Source: UBA2112 sp964596695 | GTDB taxonomy: Bacteria > Patescibacteriota > Saccharimonadia > Saccharimonadales > Saccharimonadaceae | Assembly (NCBI GenBank): GCA_964596695.1 | Contig: CAZQVE010000002.1 | Span: 62,001-126,000, forward strand | Direction: 5' to 3' | DNA: 64,000 nucleotides | Shown: positions 21,397-31,371 of the stretch, piece by piece | How the letters are laid out: each line of letters begins with the position of its first letter | Numbering within the stretch: the stretch's first letter is position 1 | Notes under the pieces: model-generated | What the model was told of the DNA's origin: nothing | The model's database searches: none | The model's input: the letters and a program-made list of their open reading frames with translations, nothing else | Made by a program: the position numbers and the translations under genes

Positions 21397-21927
21397 ATGA
21401 GAAAAAGCACAAGCGGATTTACGCTGGTCGAACTCATTATTGTTATCGTTGTTATCGGAATTTTGGCGGCAATAATACTTGTTGCGTACAACGGCATTAC
21501 TCAGCAGGCAAGGGTTGCGAAGACGCTGAGTGCAATAGACGGTTGGGCGAAAGCAATCCGTGTTTATAAGGCTCAGACTGGCGACTTCCCTACAAAGCAA
21601 TCATGCCTAGGCTCAACCACTACATATGACGGTGATGGTTTTTGCTGGGGAACCTCGTACTGGGAAGTGAAACCAGCTTTCCTTTCACAGATGGATCCAT
21701 ATATCGATAGCTATCCCGAACCAGACACTACTTTCATTGGTAGTGGGATGCACCGTGGTGCCTTTTATATCATCCGTACTGACGTCACCCCTAACGAACA
21801 TAACATCAGAGCAATGTTTGCCGGAGAGGATAAGTGCCCTGCTAGCAGCGTAGGGCCACTCACGCCAAAACGAACGAACCACGCGAAGACTGCATCGGGC
21901 GTGTGGTGTGAATACACCCTCGACTAG
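21397..21927 (+). CDS. Type IV pilin-like protein
   Basis: 176-residue prepilin. A short leader MRKSTSG is followed by the cleavage and methylation site G-FTLVELIIVI and a 20-residue hydrophobic helix; Glu5 of the mature protein is present. Four cysteines in the globular part (QSCLG, GFCWG, DKCPA, VWCEY) can form two disulphides. No other pilus gene is adjacent, so assembly genes must lie elsewhere. The start has a -10 box 6 nt upstream and no ribosome binding site. In this lineage type IV pili serve motility and attachment to hosts. Confidence 0.88.
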   Translation: MRKSTSGFTLVELIIVIVVIGILAAIILVAYNGITQQARVAKTLSAIDGWAKAIRVYKAQTGDFPTKQSCLGSTTTYDGDGFCWGTSYWEVKPAFLSQMDPYIDSYPEPDTTFIGSGMHRGAFYIIRTDVTPNEHNIRAMFAGEDKCPASSVGPLTPKRTNHAKTASGVWCEYTLD

Positions 21928-21942
21928 GTGAGCGCTCAGTGA

Positions 21943-22836
21943 TCACTCGCCGGAATTACTACTCTGCTCGTCAATATCAAACTTGTCCGTATCTTCACTG
22001 ACGGTTGTTGTCCATTTTCCACCCAGGCTTTCGGCTACTGAAGCTACAATGTTTATTAGTCCTATATTTTCGCGAAGTTCCTTTGGGTAGGTAGAATCAT
22101 GAGAGCCGTCATGAGGAGTAGTATCGGCAGCTATACGCACATCTGTAGCAGTACAAAAGCATTCTTCGAGTTCTCCGCGTCTATTGCTCCAATATTCCTC
22201 GCTTCTGATAGTACGCATTCTTTTAACGTGGTCATCTACTGCTTCGTCGGCGACATCTTCACTGATATCCTCGGCGTCTTGATCGGCGGTGCCTTCCACT
22301 GCTAGATGGCTCAACATATACACTCCGACGGTTTGCAAAAACATTGCGTCGTAGTGATCTTTCGATATCTTCGCGGTCTCTTGAGGAGATATGGTGGCTG
22401 CCCGGTCGATTAGTACAGCGATTGCCCGGTGTGCTAATCGGGCTTGTGCCGACAGCTGGTCTGGGTATTGTTCGAAATGACCGATGGATTTAATTGGCAG
22501 CGAAGCGCCATCTTGGATGCTTGCGGTATGCTCTGACACCAGGCTGTTGTGCGGAGCCCTGCGGTTAATTATAGACTCCTGGAGTGTGTATGTTTGCGTG
22601 TATGTTGTTTCTGTCGAACCGGTCTCGTCAATACGCTCGGCTGGCCTATAGGCCTGTTCTAGGACGTACTCGATCCCATTATCTGTTGTCCATCGTGCGG
22701 CAGGTGAGCGCCCCGCCATTATTCGTGCCATAGGTATCTCGTCAGTAAAAATAATATCTGCCAAATCAGCAAACAGCTCTGATGAATAATACATCTGTCG
22801 CGGTTTTTCGGACTGGATCTTGTCTGGGTGGCTCAC
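21943..22836 (-). CDS. Hypothetical acidic protein
   Basis: 297 residues, soluble, strongly acidic at the C-terminus (DTDKFDIDEQSSNSGE). Alternating helices, e.g. AQARLAHRAIAVLIDRAATIS. Start is GTG with AAGGAG 4 nt upstream, and TATAAT lies at 22857-22862 on the minus strand, so this gene has a short conventional leader. No family recognised. Confidence 0.65.
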   Translation of the reverse strand: MSHPDKIQSEKPRQMYYSSELFADLADIIFTDEIPMARIMAGRSPAARWTTDNGIEYVLEQAYRPAERIDETGSTETTYTQTYTLQESIINRRAPHNSLVSEHTASIQDGASLPIKSIGHFEQYPDQLSAQARLAHRAIAVLIDRAATISPQETAKISKDHYDAMFLQTVGVYMLSHLAVEGTADQDAEDISEDVADEAVDDHVKRMRTIRSEEYWSNRRGELEECFCTATDVRIAADTTPHDGSHDSTYPKELRENIGLINIVASVAESLGGKWTTTVSEDTDKFDIDEQSSNSGE

Positions 22837-22967
22837 ATCGCTCCTTTGATGGTGGTATTATACCATAAATATTTTATCTTCCAATTTATTTTACATGCCG
22901 CTGTCGGCATCGCACATTTGTGCGACCAATCTCATTTATGCAAGTGTGCACACGCCGCAGAGAGGGC

Positions 22968-22973
22968 TATAAT
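22968..22973 (+). promoter_or_regulatory. -10 box of the DUF488 gene
   Basis: TATAAT, exactly 6 nt before the ATG at 22980. Confidence 0.55.
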
Positions 22974-22979
22974 GATACT

Positions 22980-23513
22980 ATGCAGACCATCTATACCATT
23001 GGTCATTCGACTCGTCCAATCGAAGAATTCATAGAGCTGCTGAATGCCTATGGCGTTACGCAGCTGGCTGACATCCGTACCGTTCCTGGTTCGCGGCATA
23101 ATCCGCAGTACGGTCAGGCGGCACTCGAATCCGCGCTGAAATCCCACGGTATCGACTACGTTTATATGAAAAACTTGGGCGGTTTGCGACATAGCGGCAA
23201 AGAATCAGTCAACACGGGCTGGCGCAACAAATCGTTCCGCTCATACGCTGACTATATGCAGACCGATGATTTCAAAGAAGCAGTTGATGAACTCATGGCA
23301 ATGGCGAGAAAGCCAACCGCTATCATGTGCGCGGAAGCCGTGCCGTGGCGCTGCCATCGTTCGCTGGTCGGTGACGCGTTACTTGTGCGTGACGTGCAGG
23401 TGCGCGACATCATGACCGCTACCAGTGCGCCCGACCATACGTTGACCTCGTTTGCCAAAGTAGACGGCACTGATATTACATATCCCGCCCCCGACCATAA
23501 TAGCGATCACTAA
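22980..23513 (+). CDS. DUF488 family protein
   Basis: 177-residue DUF488 protein. The signature TIGHSTRPIEEFIELLNAYGV, ADIRTVPGSRHNPQY and MCAEAVPWRCHRSLVGDAL is complete; the CAE...CHR segment is the conserved core. Biochemical role is not established in the family. Leaderless start. Its last four bases overlap the end of the convergent FAD oxidoreductase gene. Confidence 0.88.
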   Translation: MQTIYTIGHSTRPIEEFIELLNAYGVTQLADIRTVPGSRHNPQYGQAALESALKSHGIDYVYMKNLGGLRHSGKESVNTGWRNKSFRSYADYMQTDDFKEAVDELMAMARKPTAIMCAEAVPWRCHRSLVGDALLVRDVQVRDIMTATSAPDHTLTSFAKVDGTDITYPAPDHNSDH

Positions 23514-24847
23514 AGTACCAGGCCAGTATGCTCGACAGGTGTCCGGGTAATGTCTGTCTGTTCGTGCGTTGTCTGAGACAAGTTTTTTTCTTCTGCTGCT
23601 TTTAGAGCATGATCTACTGCCAGCTCAGCGATGCCTTGCCCTCCCATGATGCCTGAATGATGGGAACCAGCGGCAAGAATGACGCCAGTGTCGCCGATTT
23701 TGCCGACAACGGGCAGGTCGTCTTTGTACGCGGAATAGTAACCAGCGCTGAGACGATTGTGCGGTTCGATAGCGAGATTTGGCTTATCGGGAGTAGACTT
23801 GTCCGGATCCCATCGTGATGAACATTCTGCGAGCAGGGCATACGTGCGGCCGACAAACAAATCTTTGTGGTTGACTGGCCGGGGGTCAATGACCGGGCTG
23901 CGCTCGACCAGGTCATCCATGGCTGCATAGCCATAACTGGCATGGCCTTCACGGGTAGATATGCGGGCGATGGCCATATCGGGGCTGATCAGGAAGAAGT
24001 TCGTGTTATCCGGAACACCTTGCATATTGGCAAAAAACAACTCGCGTTGCGTGACGGTAAAGTTACTCGCGATCTGTTCCGATTCTTTGCCGGGCAGTAG
24101 CTGCGCCAAGTTGACCGCGAACGCGCCGATTGCCAGTATGATTTTGTCGCTATAGATTTTCTCACCGCCAAAATCGACGCCGATTGCTTCGCCGCCCTTA
24201 CCGATCAGAATTTTACGTGCCGTGGTATTCGCACGATACGTCACGCCGTGACCGTCGCCATCGGCACGCGAACGTTCCATCAACCAACTGCGCATAATGT
24301 CAAAGTGTAGCCGACCTGCATTATTCACGACCATAGCACCTTCGATTCCGTCGCCGTCGAGTAGCGGATACTCGTCTCGTAGCTCTGCGGGAGTCAGCTC
24401 GTCCGCTTCGGGATCAAACCCCCAGCTGATAGTATCGCTCGCCAGTTTGCGATAATACTCCATATCCGGCCTGTCGGGCGTACCTGGCGGCAACACTTCG
24501 GCGAGATACTCAGGTCGCTCCTGCGTACCAACAGTAAAGATATACGGGAATCGTTCGTAGGTAGATTCAGTCTTTTTTTGTTTGCACAGGTCGGCATTGG
24601 CACGATCATATATCTCCATACTCTTGCTGACTATTTCGGCCATAGCGTACGAATCGTTAAACATGCGAAACTGTTCAAGCGAACGGCCAGCCAAGCCGCC
24701 CCACTCGCCCTCCTGTGTGACCGCCAGTATCCGTGCATTCTTACCCATAGCCTCATGCATGGCGTGCGCCGTGTGTAGACCCACCGCGCCACCACCGACG
24801 ACAATAGCGTCAGCGACGTTTTTGGAATTTTCGAGTATCTCGCTCAT
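23510..24847 (-). CDS. FAD-dependent oxidoreductase (DAO fold)
   Basis: 445 residues. The dinucleotide-binding motif AIVVGGGAVGLHTAHAM is at residues 14-30, GEWGGLAGRS near 47-56 and a second FAD contact near the C-terminus (GVILAAGSHHSGIMGGQGIAELA). It is a member of the D-amino-acid oxidase-like superfamily. It is downstream of spoVR, prkA and yeaH on the same strand with a 19-bp gap, suggesting read-through from that operon. Substrate unknown. Confidence 0.82.
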   Translation of the reverse strand: MSEILENSKNVADAIVVGGGAVGLHTAHAMHEAMGKNARILAVTQEGEWGGLAGRSLEQFRMFNDSYAMAEIVSKSMEIYDRANADLCKQKKTESTYERFPYIFTVGTQERPEYLAEVLPPGTPDRPDMEYYRKLASDTISWGFDPEADELTPAELRDEYPLLDGDGIEGAMVVNNAGRLHFDIMRSWLMERSRADGDGHGVTYRANTTARKILIGKGGEAIGVDFGGEKIYSDKIILAIGAFAVNLAQLLPGKESEQIASNFTVTQRELFFANMQGVPDNTNFFLISPDMAIARISTREGHASYGYAAMDDLVERSPVIDPRPVNHKDLFVGRTYALLAECSSRWDPDKSTPDKPNLAIEPHNRLSAGYYSAYKDDLPVVGKIGDTGVILAAGSHHSGIMGGQGIAELAVDHALKAAEEKNLSQTTHEQTDITRTPVEHTGLVL

Positions 24848-24866
24848 GCTTCCCTTCCGCGGTTAC

Positions 24867-26474
24867 TTAAAAGAAGTAAGACACACCGTACGGAGATTCA
24901 TCTTCTTCGCTCGGTACTATGGAGGTGACTCTGTTTCCGTCATACGTATAGACGAGAGTCTCCTCCAGGTCTTCATCGAATGTCTCCAAGTGTACTGGGC
25001 GCTGCCATAACTTGTACAGGTATGGAAGGGTTTTCTCGATGTATTTGGGATCAAGTGTCTGTCCGTCGAACTTGTGTCGGAGGTACAGCTCTTTACTATG
25101 GCCATAATCACCATCGACTACCTCGATGTATGGCAAGCCGCTGTTATCCATCTGTGCAACGAGGGTATCGCGTATATCCTTCCAGCCGGTCTCTTTGACG
25201 ATTTGGAACACATCGCCCCAATACGGGTCAGTAACTTCCTCGTATACGAACATATTCATGCGGTCAGCTACGATTTTGTTGAAATGGTTGCGAATAAACG
25301 ACTGGTCATCATTATGAATCATGATGTCGCGCAAAGCTTCGATAGCCGGACTGTCCTTCAGTTTACCTTCGAAACGCGGATGAACAGGAATACCTTCTTT
25401 GCGGAGCCAATCGTTTTCTTCTTCTGATAGGTTGCCGTTGTAATAGTCCTCGAGGTATTCGTACATAGTCATGCCGAGGTAGTAGGGGTTTAGTTGCCGT
25501 TCGCTCGGCGCAAGTACACCTGAGTGGACCTTCCACCAGGCTTCGTTATCTCCTTCTGAGATCAATTCGCGGTCACCAACTTCACGCATAATACGTTTGT
25601 GCCAATACGATGCCCAGCCCTCGTTCATGATCTTTGTGCGCCGCTGCGGGTAAAAATAGAGAGACTCGCCACGGACAACGTCGAGAATGTCTCGTTGCCA
25701 CTCTTCGAGATAGGGGGCGTGGTTACGAATAAATCCAAGGATATCCTTGTCTGGCGCTGGAGGAATGTTCAAAGCAACCCTACCCATGTTACGACGAGTC
25801 TCCTCGGACGCCCGCGGTGGAAATAGGTCTTCGAACTGGTCGTGGACCTCTTTTTGGGGTAGTGCAGCTTGTTCGGCTTGTTCGCGCCAGGCTCGTAATT
25901 CCTCGTTCCTGGGCGGCCTGTCGATATTATACGGGTCAATATGCTCTTCGATAGAAAGCGCCGCGTCGAGGAACTCTTCTACCGGCTGTAAGCCGTACCT
26001 CTCTTCATACGCATCAACTAGTGCGGCATTACGCGCGACCACCTCCGGCATATCGCGCCTTGTGTTCGCGAAGGTGAGATTGTTCTTGAAGAAATCCGTG
26101 TGACCAAGCACGTGAGCCATGACGAATTTGTTTTCGATAGGCGGGTTGTTTTCTAGAAGATATGCCTGCGAAGGATTGGCGTTTATCACGAGTTCATATA
26201 CCTTGGACATACCGTGGTCATACATGGTTTTCATCTGCCGATAGGCGCGTCCATGTGTCCAGTGAGAATATCGTCCGGGCATGCCGTATGATCCAAGCTC
26301 GTTCATAATCTGTGCAGGGACGACTTCGAACTTGGTAGGGAAGGGATCTAAGTGATATTCCTGGGCTATTTCCCAAATATTTTCGAGGGCTTCTTCCAGC
26401 TCTATGTCTTCAGCTTCAAATTCGCTGCTGTAGGTGTAATCCTCGGGCTTATGTTCTTCGGGCCTATGTTCCAT
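24867..26474 (-). CDS. SpoVR family protein
   Basis: 535 residues, the SpoVR/YcgB family length. Conserved features include VPAQIMNELGSYGMPGRYSHW split over residues 50-70, NPSQAYLLENN, VMAHVLGHTDFFKNN with metal-type His residues, and EGWASYWHKRIM. The molecular role is unknown, but the gene is commonly linked to prkA and yeaH, as here (YeaH stop and SpoVR start are 5 bp apart). This is the third gene of the operon. Confidence 0.93.
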   Translation of the reverse strand: MEHRPEEHKPEDYTYSSEFEAEDIELEEALENIWEIAQEYHLDPFPTKFEVVPAQIMNELGSYGMPGRYSHWTHGRAYRQMKTMYDHGMSKVYELVINANPSQAYLLENNPPIENKFVMAHVLGHTDFFKNNLTFANTRRDMPEVVARNAALVDAYEERYGLQPVEEFLDAALSIEEHIDPYNIDRPPRNEELRAWREQAEQAALPQKEVHDQFEDLFPPRASEETRRNMGRVALNIPPAPDKDILGFIRNHAPYLEEWQRDILDVVRGESLYFYPQRRTKIMNEGWASYWHKRIMREVGDRELISEGDNEAWWKVHSGVLAPSERQLNPYYLGMTMYEYLEDYYNGNLSEEENDWLRKEGIPVHPRFEGKLKDSPAIEALRDIMIHNDDQSFIRNHFNKIVADRMNMFVYEEVTDPYWGDVFQIVKETGWKDIRDTLVAQMDNSGLPYIEVVDGDYGHSKELYLRHKFDGQTLDPKYIEKTLPYLYKLWQRPVHLETFDEDLEETLVYTYDGNRVTSIVPSEEDESPYGVSYFF

Positions 26475-26479
26475 AATGA

Positions 26480-27640
26480 TTAGCCTTTCTCTTCTTCGGT
26501 ATTAAATACTTCCTTTAGAGCTGGGAGTACTTCGTCCTTGTCATTGATAATGAGTCCCTTGAATCGAGGATCATCAATACTTTTCTCGTAGGTGTCAAGC
26601 AATTGGCTCCGGCTGCCTCGTCCGATTTGTACGTATGCGTACTGGCTGATATCGTCATCGAGCATTTTTTGTACGAGTTCAGCACAGGTGCTGTTGTCGG
26701 TGCTGTAGTTGTCTCCGTCCGAGAAGTGTAGCGGATATATATTGTAGCTGTCCGGCGGGTAGCGGTTGTTAATTATGTCGATTGCCATTTCGTTTGCAGA
26801 TGAACACTTAGTACCTCCGCCCATGCCACGAGTAAAGAACTGTTCTTCTGTCACTTCTTGCGCCTGGGTGTCGTGAGCGATGAATACTATGTCAACCTTG
26901 GGGTATCTCGACCGTAGGAAGTTAACGGTCCACCAGCAAAATGCACGAGTGATGTATTTTTCGAAATCACCCATGGAGCCCGATATGTCCGCCATGGCGA
27001 TTACTACTGCACTGTTTTCGGGTTTGCGTTCATGCTCCCACGTACGAACCCTGTAATCTTCAGGTGATATGTCTTTTATCTCGGCGGTACCTGATTCAAC
27101 GGCATTTCGCATCATGTTCTCAAGTACTGTACGAGCCAGGTCGAGATTGTTGGTACTGCGTTTTTTGCGGACATCGTTGAAGTTGATGGTGTCGGACTCG
27201 ATTTCCTTGGTCTGTTTAGGCTTCATGAGCGGAAGACCGAGGTCTGCGAATACGAGCTCCTGAAGTTCTTCAATCGTTAGCTCTGCCTCGTAGTATTCCT
27301 CACCAGGTTCTTCGCCCGCTTCTTCGCCGCCCCTTCCAGGACCGGGCTGATGACCGATAACGTCTCCAGGCTGCTCCGTACCGTCACCGGTACCGATTCC
27401 CTGATCGCGTTTACCGTATTTAAACTTAGGCAACTCCAATGATTTGAGGGGAATTTTAATAGTCTTTTTGCTTTTTGGGTCGGCGGTTATTATGTTGCCA
27501 TCACTAACAACGTCCTCAAGCCTTCCCTTGATAGATTCTTTTACTTTTTCGTTATGGCGTGTTTCATCACGTTCGCCCTTGCGGTGAAGCGACCAATCCT
27601 GCCTCGAAATTGAACTTGTGTAGTTCTCGAATCTTTTCAT
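26480..27640 (-). CDS. YeaH/YhbH family VWA protein (DUF444)
   Basis: 386 residues. The N-terminal SRQDWSLHRKGERDETRHNEKVK matches the family; a Gly/Pro/Glu-rich linker follows (residues 95-120), and the C-terminal von Willebrand A domain has the metal site DISGSMGDFEK plus MGGGTKCSSANE. Together with PrkA and SpoVR it forms a conserved stress-related triad. Start ATG with AAGGGG upstream. Confidence 0.93.
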   Translation of the reverse strand: MKRFENYTSSISRQDWSLHRKGERDETRHNEKVKESIKGRLEDVVSDGNIITADPKSKKTIKIPLKSLELPKFKYGKRDQGIGTGDGTEQPGDVIGHQPGPGRGGEEAGEEPGEEYYEAELTIEELQELVFADLGLPLMKPKQTKEIESDTINFNDVRKKRSTNNLDLARTVLENMMRNAVESGTAEIKDISPEDYRVRTWEHERKPENSAVVIAMADISGSMGDFEKYITRAFCWWTVNFLRSRYPKVDIVFIAHDTQAQEVTEEQFFTRGMGGGTKCSSANEMAIDIINNRYPPDSYNIYPLHFSDGDNYSTDNSTCAELVQKMLDDDISQYAYVQIGRGSRSQLLDTYEKSIDDPRFKGLIINDKDEVLPALKEVFNTEEEKG

Positions 27641-27696
27641 TGTGATGTATTCCCCTTACTGACTAATTGTTTTAGGCAGAACGTAGCTGGCGTGTC

Positions 27697-29622
27697 TTAC
27701 GCGCGGCTCATTAATGCGCCAACATAGCTGATGAGCTCATTGGCACAGTGAGGGCAGTAGCCTCGCTCTTCGATCAGTGTCCGCTCAACGTCGTTAATAC
27801 GCTTGCGTTGCTCTTCGTTTTTTACTTTTGCGGTAGTGGTGAGCTTTATCATGTCCTTTAGGTCACCAAACAGTTTCTTCTGGATTGCTTCCTTGAGACG
27901 GGGGTGAGAGGTGTAGTCGAACTGTCCGCCGCGTCGGTAGACTGATGCTATGCGCATAAGCAGTTCGTTGCGGAATTCTTTCTTACCGTTTTCGTTAACG
28001 CCAATTTGCTCCTCGATACTACGCATGAGTCTTTCGTCAGGATCGAACTCTTCGTCGGTGATAGGATCGACAATCTTTGACTTATTGCAGAACGCCTCGA
28101 CGTTGTTCAGGTAGTTATCGCAAAGGTTTAGGGCGACATCTTCGTATGATCCGATGAATGCCTCGCTGATTTCGTTAACGGCATATTCGTCGTAGGCTTT
28201 GCGCGCAGTCTCAAGGTCATTTTTCAGTGCATCCTTGTCTTCCTTCTTCATGTCACGCGTGTGACCGCTGTGGTCGAGCTGGTCTTGCAGGGCACGAATC
28301 GCGTCGAGTGGAGTGAGGCATTCTTTCTCTCCACGCACGAGAGCCTTTGATAGTGAGTCGATAATGTACCGTGGAGAGACACCGTAGTACATGCCCTCTC
28401 TTGGATCTTCTTCTTGAAGCTCGCGGATGTCACGCTTGGTGAGTCCATTAGTAGCCTGTCCGTCGTAGATACGTAGTTTTTGCAATTTACTGTACTTCTT
28501 TGATGTAGGTGACAGGCGGGACAATACTGCGAATGTAGAGGCGGTCTCGAGTGTCTGAGGATTGATATGCATCCTACCCTTCTTTGCAAGCTCGCTCTCG
28601 CCGACGAGTTTCTCGTGAATCTTCTTCTCGGCAGACACTTGCAGTGTGTACGGTACCTCGATGACTTCCAAGCGGTCACGCAGGGCTTCGTTCTTGGGGT
28701 TGGACACATAGCTGTTGTACTCAGCCAGGTTAGTGTGCGCGATAATCACTTCGTCTGCCGAAATATTACCGAAACGCGGAGCCTTGATGACATGGTCAGT
28801 CGTCAGGTCGAGCAGTGAGTAGAGGAACTTCTCGTCGACTTTGAGCATTTCGACGAACTCCATAACACCACGGTTGGCAATGTTCAGCTCACCGTCAAAG
28901 CTATAAGCTCGCGGATCAGAAGCAGTCCCGATACCGTCCCTACCAAGTTTCGCAAGGTTGACGCTACCTGTCAGCTCGGTAATGTCCTGACTCTTCGGGT
29001 CGGATGGCTTGAACGTACCAATACCGACGCGATTCTTCTCTGACAGCACAAGACGCTTGATAGGAACGTTCTTTAAAGTGTCTGAATCGAAGCTTGCTTC
29101 ACCATACTTAAGTTGACACTGTGGACACAGATCACCTTCGATATGCACACCGTACTCCTCTTCAAGCATTGGGCGCATATCCATAGGAATTAGATGGAGC
29201 GGCTCTTCATTCATAGGACAGTCGTCGATAGCGTACATTGCGCCCTCGTCGGACTTGGAGTATTCTTCGATACCCTTTTTTGTACCGTTCACGAGAGTAG
29301 ACTTACCGCTTCCTGGAGGCCCAACCAAAATGATAATGCGCTTGCTTGTCTCTAGTCCTTCAGCGCCAGACTTCATGAGCTCTATGAATCGCCCTGTCGT
29401 TTTCTCGGCTCCGAAGAGGGCATTGCGACCGGTCGTAAAGAAATCTTCGCGCGATGTGAGCGCATCATATACGGTACGGAAGGATGTCCGGGCGATGTTG
29501 GGGTTCTCGACGACCATGTTTATGTATTCTTCAAAGGTACCTTTCCATCGCAGTTTCTCATGCTCATCCTTGAAACTCTTGAGTTCACCGAATACATTGC
29601 GTCCTTGTCTCTCGCTCGACAT
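27697..29622 (-). CDS. prkA: PrkA/YeaG family serine protein kinase
   Basis: 641 residues. The N-terminal AAA-like PrkA domain has Walker A IILVGPPGSGKSTL; a zinc-like pair CPQCQ is at about residue 165, and the C-terminal part holds the kinase-like domain (KALVRGEKECLTPLDAIRALQDQLD region) and a final CPHC pair. It is a cytosolic stress-response kinase, first gene of the prkA-yeaH-spoVR operon, with a strong Shine-Dalgarno AGGAGG. Confidence 0.93.
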   Translation of the reverse strand: MSSERQGRNVFGELKSFKDEHEKLRWKGTFEEYINMVVENPNIARTSFRTVYDALTSREDFFTTGRNALFGAEKTTGRFIELMKSGAEGLETSKRIIILVGPPGSGKSTLVNGTKKGIEEYSKSDEGAMYAIDDCPMNEEPLHLIPMDMRPMLEEEYGVHIEGDLCPQCQLKYGEASFDSDTLKNVPIKRLVLSEKNRVGIGTFKPSDPKSQDITELTGSVNLAKLGRDGIGTASDPRAYSFDGELNIANRGVMEFVEMLKVDEKFLYSLLDLTTDHVIKAPRFGNISADEVIIAHTNLAEYNSYVSNPKNEALRDRLEVIEVPYTLQVSAEKKIHEKLVGESELAKKGRMHINPQTLETASTFAVLSRLSPTSKKYSKLQKLRIYDGQATNGLTKRDIRELQEEDPREGMYYGVSPRYIIDSLSKALVRGEKECLTPLDAIRALQDQLDHSGHTRDMKKEDKDALKNDLETARKAYDEYAVNEISEAFIGSYEDVALNLCDNYLNNVEAFCNKSKIVDPITDEEFDPDERLMRSIEEQIGVNENGKKEFRNELLMRIASVYRRGGQFDYTSHPRLKEAIQKKLFGDLKDMIKLTTTAKVKNEEQRKRINDVERTLIEERGYCPHCANELISYVGALMSRA

Positions 29623-29746
29623 AGATTCCTCTCCTCCTATTTACCCCACCCGGTTCTTATCTCAATATTTTAACACTAATTTTGACAAGTCAATACTTTT
29701 CATATGTAAATTTTGCGACAATCGTGAAACGCCCCCTGTAGACAGG

Positions 29747-30922
29747 TTATTTTTTATAAAGGAATTCGCGAGTTAGCGGAAGGCTGTTATTCAAACCTTT
29801 CGTGAAGACGAATTGCGATAATGTTAGATCGCCGTAACGAAAAGCTGCCGACGAACTAGCGAGATAAAAACGCCACATGCGGTAAAATTTTTCGTCGTAC
29901 ATTTTGAGGACGGTTTTCTTGTGGGTTTCGAATCTTTGCCACCATTTGTCGAGCGTCATAGCATAGTGGATTCGCAAATTCTCATAATCTGTCAGCTGGA
30001 AATTCTGAGCTGGCAAATGCGCGACGGTCTCGCGGACTGACGGTATATATCCGCCCGGGAAGATGTATTTGTCGATCCATGGGTCACTCGCTGTCTCGTG
30101 GGTATGCGTAATGCTGTGAAGCACTGAAACGCCTCCGGGAACCAACATTTTGTTTACGGCGCGAAAGTACTTTGCATGATTGTGCCGGCCGACGTGCTCA
30201 AACATACCGACGCTGATGATTCGATCGAACTGTTGGTCGGTTTCGGCGAGATCCTGGTAGTTCATGAGCTTGAACGTCACGAGATGATCAACGCCAGCCT
30301 TTTTGGCGGCGGCGGTCGCGTGCTCACGCTGGTTTTTACTGAGTGTGATCCCAATGCCGTTAATACCATATGTTTTGGCGGCGGAAATCAGTAGCGTACC
30401 CCAGCCGCACCCGATATCGAGCATTCTCATGTTCTTTTTTAGCTGGAGTTTCCGTAGCAGGTGGTCAACCTTTTGTTTCTGTGCCTGGTCAATAGTATCC
30501 CTCTCGGACTTGAAGTACGCGCAACTGTAGGTGAGTGACTTGTCGAGCCATAGCTTGTAGAAGTCGTTACCAATGTCGTAGTGGTGTGCGATCTGTGCGC
30601 GTTGTTTGACTCGACGGTTGTGGTTTTTCGCGCGGACGACAGGAATACGTTTCAGAACCTTTGACGCCGGTTTGTTTTCGCTCGATAGGCGCATGATTTG
30701 GTCGAGCGGCCCATCGATATCGATGAGCCCATTCATGTAGCTTTCGCCCAGTCCGAGGCTTAGCCGGCGCAATGTTGCCCGAACGGCCTTTGGCGTCTTG
30801 ATGATGACGTGAACCAGTGGTTTGCCCGCGCCATAAATTTTTTCGGATTCGTCCCAGTAAGTAACGCGGACAGCACCGTTTTTAATGCGGCTCAAAACAG
30901 AGTCAAGTAGTTTCTTTTCCAT
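29747..30922 (-). CDS. cfa: Cyclopropane-fatty-acyl-phospholipid synthase
   Basis: 391 residues. SAM-dependent enzyme that adds a methylene bridge to unsaturated acyl chains of phospholipids. Seen: AHHYDIGNDFYKLWLDKSLTYSCAYF spread over residues 95-120, the SAM motif MLDIGCGWGTLLISAA, and ISVGMFEHVGRHNHAKYF. Shine-Dalgarno AGGAGG 4 nt before the ATG. Monocistronic. A membrane-modifying enzyme is notable in a lineage that lacks full fatty acid synthesis; it may act on host-derived lipids (inference). Confidence 0.93.
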   Translation of the reverse strand: MEKKLLDSVLSRIKNGAVRVTYWDESEKIYGAGKPLVHVIIKTPKAVRATLRRLSLGLGESYMNGLIDIDGPLDQIMRLSSENKPASKVLKRIPVVRAKNHNRRVKQRAQIAHHYDIGNDFYKLWLDKSLTYSCAYFKSERDTIDQAQKQKVDHLLRKLQLKKNMRMLDIGCGWGTLLISAAKTYGINGIGITLSKNQREHATAAAKKAGVDHLVTFKLMNYQDLAETDQQFDRIISVGMFEHVGRHNHAKYFRAVNKMLVPGGVSVLHSITHTHETASDPWIDKYIFPGGYIPSVRETVAHLPAQNFQLTDYENLRIHYAMTLDKWWQRFETHKKTVLKMYDEKFYRMWRFYLASSSAAFRYGDLTLSQFVFTKGLNNSLPLTREFLYKK

Positions 30923-30976
30923 TGATCCTCCTTGGTCTGAGTATAGCGCGATTCGAAACTGATTGCAGGTGTGCGC

Positions 30977-31369
30977 CTAGGCGTGCTGGCTATGCTCTAG
31001 GCACTCTTTGACTTGTCGAGCCAATTCGTCCAGTGACCAATCGGATTTGACGAGATAGTCAGTCACGCCGTACTCGCGGGCTTTCTCAAGATCGGCGATG
31101 TCGTCCAGATTAGTTAGTAGTATAACGGCTGCCTCTTTGCCCCATTCGTCCTGCCGCAAGAGTTGAAGCATTTCCATGCCGTTCATACGGGGCATGATGA
31201 TATCGAGCAATATAAGACGAGGGCGGTGTTGTAACGCCAAGTCGTAACCGGTTTTGCCGTTGTCGGCCTCGTGTACTGCATACCCTTCAGCTCGAAGAGT
31301 CGTTGCAAGCAAGCGCCGGAGTACCGACTCGTCTTCGATAATCAGTATGGCGTCACTCTGTCGTTTCAT
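30977..31369 (-). CDS. Response regulator receiver domain protein
   Basis: 130-residue single-domain receiver without an output domain. Acidic pair in ILIIEDES, phospho-acceptor Asp in LILLDIIMPRMNG, Thr in ILLTNLDD and Lys in YLVKSDW. It starts 2 nt after the histidine kinase stop, with no ribosome binding site of its own, so translation is coupled. It probably relays to another protein. Confidence 0.93.
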   Translation of the reverse strand: MKRQSDAILIIEDESVLRRLLATTLRAEGYAVHEADNGKTGYDLALQHRPRLILLDIIMPRMNGMEMLQLLRQDEWGKEAAVILLTNLDDIADLEKAREYGVTDYLVKSDWSLDELARQVKECLEHSQHA

Positions 31370-31371
31370 TA

